The position numbers were made by a program, and so were the translations under genes. Below, piece by piece: positions 60,344 to 64,000 of a stretch of 64,000 bases of DNA. Numbering within the stretch: the first letter of the stretch is position 1; each line of letters starts with the position of its first letter. The notes under the pieces were generated by a model. It saw only the letters and a program-made list of their open reading frames with translations, was not told the origin of the DNA and made no database searches. This DNA is from Algoriphagus aestuariicola (lineage in GTDB: Bacteria > Bacteroidota > Bacteroidia > Cytophagales > Cyclobacteriaceae): contig NZ_JAFKCW010000001.1 in NCBI RefSeq assembly GCF_017254835.1, positions 558,001 to 622,000 of the forward strand, in the 5' to 3' direction.

Positions 60344-61224
60344 GGGTATAATTGTTCAAATAGTTTAATTGTTTCTTTAGCTTCCTTAACGTCGTGAACT
60401 CTCAGGAGGTTCGCGCCCTGAGTGAGCGCAAACATATTCAATGCCGTAGTACCATTGAGTGCTTCAGAGGCTTGGATTGCCAAGTTTTTGTAAATCATTG
60501 ATTTCCTCGAAATCCCCACCAAAAGCGGTAATTCCAGAACCTCAAAACTCCTAAGATTTTTCAGAAGAAAGTAATTCTGCTCGATCGACTTCGCAAACCC
60601 AAACCCGGGATCGATAATTACATCTTTGATGCCAAGTTTTTTAAAAAGATCCACTTTTTCCGAGAAATAATACAGTATTTCTGCTAAAATATCAGAATAA
60701 TTGGTTTGGTTCTGCATGTTTTTAGGATTTCCACGCATGTGCATGGAAATATAGGGAACTCCTAGCGTGGCGACCATCGGCAGCATGTCATCGTCAAGGT
60801 CTCCCGAGGATATATCGTTGATGAGGTCCGCGCCTGCCAAGATGGATTCCTTTGCGACTTTGGATCTAAAGGTGTCAATGGAAATAAGGATCTCCGGAAA
60901 TTCGGCACGGATAGTCTCTACGGCCGGAACTACGCGATCTAGCTCTTCCTCCACAGAAACTTCCGCCGCTCCTGGCCGTGTGCTGTAGCCTCCCAAATCC
61001 AAGAAATCAGCACCGTCTTCTATCATTGCTCTGGCTTTCGATAGAATGCGATCCGGATTGCCATCTAGGCGACTTCTGGCAAAAAATGAATCGGGAGTCA
61101 GATTTAAGATCCCCATTATTTGGGGTTTGTCCAGGCCAATTAGCCTTCCCTTGATTTGAATGGAATGTTTTTGGGAAAATAATTTATCTTCGGTCGAAGA
61201 AGACGGACTGGATCCGGAGAGCAT
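60340..61224 (-). CDS. folP: Dihydropteroate synthase
   Basis: A 294-residue TIM-barrel enzyme of folate synthesis, the sulfonamide target. Key motifs: IMGILNLTPDSFF, DFLDLGGYSTRPGA, ISIDTFRSKVA, DLINDISSG, DVIIDPGFGFAKS and LLVGISRKSM, with LRVHDVKEA at the end. The N-terminal 25 residues are extra and low-complexity (Ser-rich), so an internal start is possible. It pairs with cdaA as in many Bacteroidota. Confidence 0.94.
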   Translation of the reverse strand: MLSGSSPSSSTEDKLFSQKHSIQIKGRLIGLDKPQIMGILNLTPDSFFARSRLDGNPDRILSKARAMIEDGADFLDLGGYSTRPGAAEVSVEEELDRVVPAVETIRAEFPEILISIDTFRSKVAKESILAGADLINDISSGDLDDDMLPMVATLGVPYISMHMRGNPKNMQNQTNYSDILAEILYYFSEKVDLFKKLGIKDVIIDPGFGFAKSIEQNYFLLKNLRSFEVLELPLLVGISRKSMIYKNLAIQASEALNGTTALNMFALTQGANLLRVHDVKEAKETIKLFEQLYP

Positions 61225-61238
61225 TAAACTAACTTATT

Positions 61239-61784
61239 TTGGAGACGAATACCAGCAACGAATATAATCAAGTAATCGACCGATGTAAAGATTTGTTCCG
61301 AAAGAAGACCCTAGACTACGGGACAGCCTGGAGGATTCTGAGGCTTCCTTCAATCACCGATCAGATTTTCATCAAAGCCCAGCGTATCCGATCCATCCAG
61401 GAAAAAGGCAACCAGAAGGTAAATGATCCAATTGTCGACGAGTTTGTAGGCATTGTGAACTACTGCATCATCGCGCTGATCCAGATTAGCCTGAAGGATG
61501 ACCTGCGGATGGAAATTCCCTATGCTGAGCTGGAGCCGGTGTATGACCGGTGGGCAAATGCCACAAGAGGCTTGCTTGAAAATAAAAACCACGACTATGG
61601 GGAAGCCTGGAGGGATATGCGTGTGAGCTCAATGACGGATATTATCCTGATGAAGCTGTTCCGGGTGAAGCAAATCGAAGACAACCAAGGCAAAACAATC
61701 GTCTCAGAAGGCATTGAGGCCAACTATCAAGATATGATCAACTATTCGGTCTTTTGCCTCATCAAACTAGGATATCATGAGTAA
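61239..61784 (+). CDS. DUF1599 (nucleotide modification-associated) family protein
   Basis: A 181-residue helical protein containing two internally repeated modules: DLFRKKTLDYGTAWRILRLP and GLLENKNHDYGEAWRDMRVS. DUF1599 is of unknown function. The start appears to be TTG at 61239; no in-frame ATG lies before the first repeat. The last codons overlap the DoxX-like gene by 8 bp, so they form an operon with aroK. Confidence 0.85.
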   Translation: METNTSNEYNQVIDRCKDLFRKKTLDYGTAWRILRLPSITDQIFIKAQRIRSIQEKGNQKVNDPIVDEFVGIVNYCIIALIQISLKDDLRMEIPYAELEPVYDRWANATRGLLENKNHDYGEAWRDMRVSSMTDIILMKLFRVKQIEDNQGKTIVSEGIEANYQDMINYSVFCLIKLGYHE

Positions 61785-62874
61785 AAACACCGTGCTATGG
61801 GTGCTCCGGATTTTGGTCGGGGGCCTTTTTATCTTCTCCGGTTTGATCAAGATAAATGATCCTGTGGGAACTGCTATCAAGCTGGAAGAATACTTTGATG
61901 TGTTCTCCAATGATATTGCGGGCTTTTTCACGTATTTCAAACCATTTGCCCTGCATATAGGAGTCGTCTTGGTGGTCGCGGAAGTGGTGCTTGGGGTAAT
62001 GCTGATCTTGGGCGTGAAGCTGAAGCAAACCGTTTGGGCTTTGGCCTTGATGATCTTGTTTTTCACATTCCTCACCTTTTATTCGGCGTACTTCAACAAA
62101 GTGACCGATTGTGGGTGCTTCGGCGACGCGATTAAACTGACTCCTTGGGAATCCTTCTACAAGGACATCATTTTGCTGATCATGATTTCGGTCCTTTTGT
62201 TTTTCCGCAAAGACCTTCCCGAAGAGACTCCAAAGTGGGCAGCTGTATCGGCACTTGTCGTCTTGGTCCTTTCCTTTGGAATTGCAGTATGGGCGATCCG
62301 CAACCTGCCGTTTATTGATTTCAGGGCCTATAAAAATGGGGTCAGTATCCCGACGAACATGCAGCCGTCCTCCCAATTGGAATATACCTATGTGATGAAA
62401 AAGGGAGGAGAAACCTTCACTTTTGACCAGTATCCTACGGACGAAAGCTACGAATTTGTCGAGATGGTTCTCAAAAATCCTGAAGCGCTGCCCAAGATCT
62501 CCGACTTTGCCGCTTGGAATGCGGAGGGCGACCAGTCCGAGTTTCTTTTCGCAGGGAATAAAGTCATCATCCTCAGTAGCAATATGGCCAAGATGAGCGA
62601 GGCGAACCTGGATAAGCTGGCGGTCTTGGTCAAATCCCTCGAAGGAGCTCCCGTGGACGTGGTATTCATGGCTGCGGCTACCCAAGAGGAGATTGATGCC
62701 TTTTTGTCCAAGCAAAACTGGAGCGTGATTGGACTTCAGGCGGACGCCACGGTCGTGAAGACCATCATGCGTGCAAACCCCGGGGTCATGATCTTGAAAG
62801 ATGGTGTGGTGATGGAAAAGTACCATCACAACAATACCCCGGAAGCCACCGATGTCTTGGATCTATTTCTATGA
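61777..62874 (+). CDS. DoxX/MauE-like membrane protein (BT_3928 family)
   Basis: A 365-residue protein. Residues 1-170 hold a DoxX/MauE-like four- to five-TM domain (LRILVGGLFIFSGLIKINDP) with the motif TDCGCFGDAIKL, whose CxC may take part in disulfide chemistry. A soluble thioredoxin-like C-terminal half follows without an obvious CxxC. This is the BT_3928-type protein of Bacteroidota. It overlaps DUF1599 and aroK in start/stop pairs. Confidence 0.85.
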   Translation: MSKNTVLWVLRILVGGLFIFSGLIKINDPVGTAIKLEEYFDVFSNDIAGFFTYFKPFALHIGVVLVVAEVVLGVMLILGVKLKQTVWALALMILFFTFLTFYSAYFNKVTDCGCFGDAIKLTPWESFYKDIILLIMISVLLFFRKDLPEETPKWAAVSALVVLVLSFGIAVWAIRNLPFIDFRAYKNGVSIPTNMQPSSQLEYTYVMKKGGETFTFDQYPTDESYEFVEMVLKNPEALPKISDFAAWNAEGDQSEFLFAGNKVIILSSNMAKMSEANLDKLAVLVKSLEGAPVDVVFMAAATQEEIDAFLSKQNWSVIGLQADATVVKTIMRANPGVMILKDGVVMEKYHHNNTPEATDVLDLFL

Positions 62875-63398
62875 AAAATCTGAAAGTTGTTTTGGTAGGC
62901 TTGCCTGGTTCGGGGAAAAGCACCTTTGGGCGACAACTTTCCCATGAGTTGCGATTCCCATTTCTGGACCTCGACCACCAAATTGAAGAAAAGTTCGCCA
63001 TGAAAATTCCCGAGATTTTTTCAATTCATGGAGAGGGCAAATTTCGGGAGTGGGAGACGGAAACATTGGCGGGGCTACTTCAAAAAGACTCTTCTTTTGT
63101 GCTGGCAACAGGCGGCGGTGCGCCTTGCTTCAATGATAATATGGACCTAATCAATGCCTCTTCTATCTCGGTATATTTGGACGTTCCTTTGGATTCCATT
63201 TCTGAAAGGCTGAGAGTGTCCAAAGTCCAAAACCGCCCGATGTTCCAAGGACTAGGCCAGGGAGAAATCACACTAAAGTTGAAAAGCCTCCTCGCCGAAC
63301 GCGATGCGTTTTACAGCCAGGCAAAAATAAAGCTCAGCGGGGAGGATTTTTCCGCTGAGCTGCTGATGTACGAGCTGATCAATCAGCTCAAAAACTAA
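62871..63398 (+). CDS. aroK: Shikimate kinase
   Basis: A 175-residue enzyme that phosphorylates shikimate for aromatic amino acids. P-loop GLPGSGKST (residues 10-18), DLD with LDLDHQIEEK, the shikimate-binding Arg in GKFREWETE, and the ATGGGAPC segment are all present; the lid Arg is in NRPMFQG. It overlaps the DoxX-like gene by 4 bp (ATGA) and converges on the FadL-type gene with an 11-bp overlap. Confidence 0.93.
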   Translation: MKNLKVVLVGLPGSGKSTFGRQLSHELRFPFLDLDHQIEEKFAMKIPEIFSIHGEGKFREWETETLAGLLQKDSSFVLATGGGAPCFNDNMDLINASSISVYLDVPLDSISERLRVSKVQNRPMFQGLGQGEITLKLKSLLAERDAFYSQAKIKLSGEDFSAELLMYELINQLKN

Positions 63399-64000
63399 AC
63401 CCGACCGTCAACACCCCGGAGGTGATGTTGTTTTCCATTTCGGTCACTGGGCCATAGTTGTTGCCGTTCTCATCTAGGACCTGATAGCTTCTGTAGAGTC
63501 CGTTGTATTTTTGGTTGAACAATGCAAAATCAATGGAGAAGGACTGGAGTTTTACACCAATTCCCCCGCTGATTTGCTGCGTGCTTTGGTCAACCCCAGG
63601 AGAATCCGCATAAGGATCCCCAAAGTAGGCATATCCCGCCCGCAGTCTCAAGGCATTGAATCTGGCTTCCCCACCGACGCGATAGTTAATCGTGCTGGCA
63701 TAGATGCTTTGGATGACTTGGTTGTCCGGCCCCTCGTCAAAATCGTTGGAATTAATCCTCCCAGCGCTATAATCCACCCAATCCACGTCAGCTGAAATGA
63801 ATCCGTTCTTGCCCAGGAAGAAGGTCGCTCCGCCGCCAACTTTCAGCGGAGTATTCAATCCGTAATTGCTGATGACAAGGTCGCTGATTGCTTCTTGGCG
63901 GCCCAAAGTGATATCCTCTTGCTCGTAATAGTAGTTGTTGTAGTTGGCTGTCATGCCTGCTTCATACTCTTCATTCAAGGAATACCAAGTCGGTGTCTGG
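63388..64000 (-). CDS. FadL/OmpP1-type outer-membrane transport protein (3' part; cut by window edge)
   Basis: The last 203 residues are visible and the frame stays open to the right edge, so the 5' end is outside the window. The strands LKVGGGATFFLGKNGFISAD and FNALRLRAGYAYFGDPYAD, and the C-terminal SGVLTVGFSF with a terminal Phe, are typical of a FadL/TodX hydrophobic-compound channel barrel. The Met-like TTG at 63978 is not the true start. Confidence 0.82.
   Translation of the reverse strand, partial: QTPTWYSLNEEYEAGMTANYNNYYYEQEDITLGRQEAISDLVISNYGLNTPLKVGGGATFFLGKNGFISADVDWVDYSAGRINSNDFDEGPDNQVIQSIYASTINYRVGGEARFNALRLRAGYAYFGDPYADSPGVDQSTQQISGGIGVKLQSFSIDFALFNQKYNGLYRSYQVLDENGNNYGPVTEMENNITSGVLTVGFSF

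Noticed and set aside
61795-62829. 344-codon ORF antisense to the DoxX-like gene
   Set aside because: Low-complexity His/Gln-rich translation typical of an antisense frame; the sense gene is coupled to both neighbours.
1-64000. CRISPR arrays, tRNA genes and insertion sequences
   Set aside because: No regularly spaced direct repeats, no recognisable tRNA T-arm/anticodon pattern in the gaps inspected, and no transposase-like reading frames were seen; short tRNAs cannot be fully excluded by eye.

Overview
This is a chromosomal segment of a Bacteroidota bacterium, most like the Cytophagales/Cyclobacteriaceae (Algoriphagus-type). This is inferred from the gene families: a type III glutamine synthetase, a BT_3928-type DoxX protein, a CdaA/FolP pair, a GldL-style membrane motif and planctomycete-like DUF1501/DUF1553 genes. 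Other support comes from promoter-like TAnnTTTG (-7) boxes upstream of several genes, few Shine-Dalgarno sequences, and frequent TTG starts. No rRNA, tRNA, CRISPR array, complete insertion sequence or prophage was recognised.

Layout. 0-2.2 kb (minus): the start of pdhB, an aldehyde dehydrogenase and a rhodanese. 2.2-4.7 kb (plus): a phosphodiesterase and two tandem paralogues of an HTH-membrane regulator, with a relic of the menD 3' end trapped between them. 4.7-8.0 kb (minus): a translationally coupled menaquinone operon (hotdog thioesterase, menF, menD). 8.1-16.2 kb: core genes (zinc-ribbon coiled coil and Nif3, lpxK, putative porin, MiaE-type hydroxylase, FtsX-type permease). 16.5-17.6 kb: an AT-rich PadR/membrane-protein pair with an inverted-repeat operator. 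17.8-19.6 kb: a TPP riboswitch driving a PnuT-type transporter and an overlapping acyl-CoA-dehydrogenase-like gene. 20.8-23.1 kb: a fused EutB-EutC ethanolamine ammonia-lyase carrying a Tat/lipoprotein-like leader. 23.2-33.1 kb (minus): an accessory run (pirin, two NmrA-like reductases, unknown protein, DUF1398, orphan Hcp, SnoaL-like, rifamycin ADP-ribosyltransferase, FGE-like lipid- or sulfatase-type protein, VanZ, DHFR-like, VOC, Tat-exported DODA-like dioxygenase, Crp regulator).

33-46 kb: M28 peptidase, GyrI-like protein, a cytochrome/FG-GAP hybrid, a membrane class III cyclase, map, a glycogen branching enzyme, a GIY-YIG nuclease bracketed by REP-like repeats, mtaB and glnN. 45.8-46.1 kb holds a candidate structured RNA. 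46.3-50.5 kb: TPR/periplasmic-binding protein, hemL, a lipoprotein and an ArsC-like protein. 50.5-57.0 kb (minus): a tightly packed four-gene secreted operon of planctomycete type (PSCyt1-DUF1549-DUF1553; Tat DUF1501; exported TIM-barrel epimerase; DUF2231-cytochrome-LRR). 57.1-59.4 kb: divergent threonine degradation genes (tdh-type epimerase, kbl). 59.5-64 kb: cdaA-folP, then DUF1599-DoxX-aroK, then the end of a FadL-type porin cut by the window edge.

Genes are often stacked with 1-4 bp start/stop overlaps (ATGA, TTGA, GTGA, TAATG), and several converging pairs overlap at their 3' ends. The main candidates for something new are the exported EutBC fusion, the GIY-YIG/repeat unit, the menD-tail relic between duplicated regulators, the acyl-CoA-dehydrogenase-like gene under TPP control, and the unassigned RNA after glnN.
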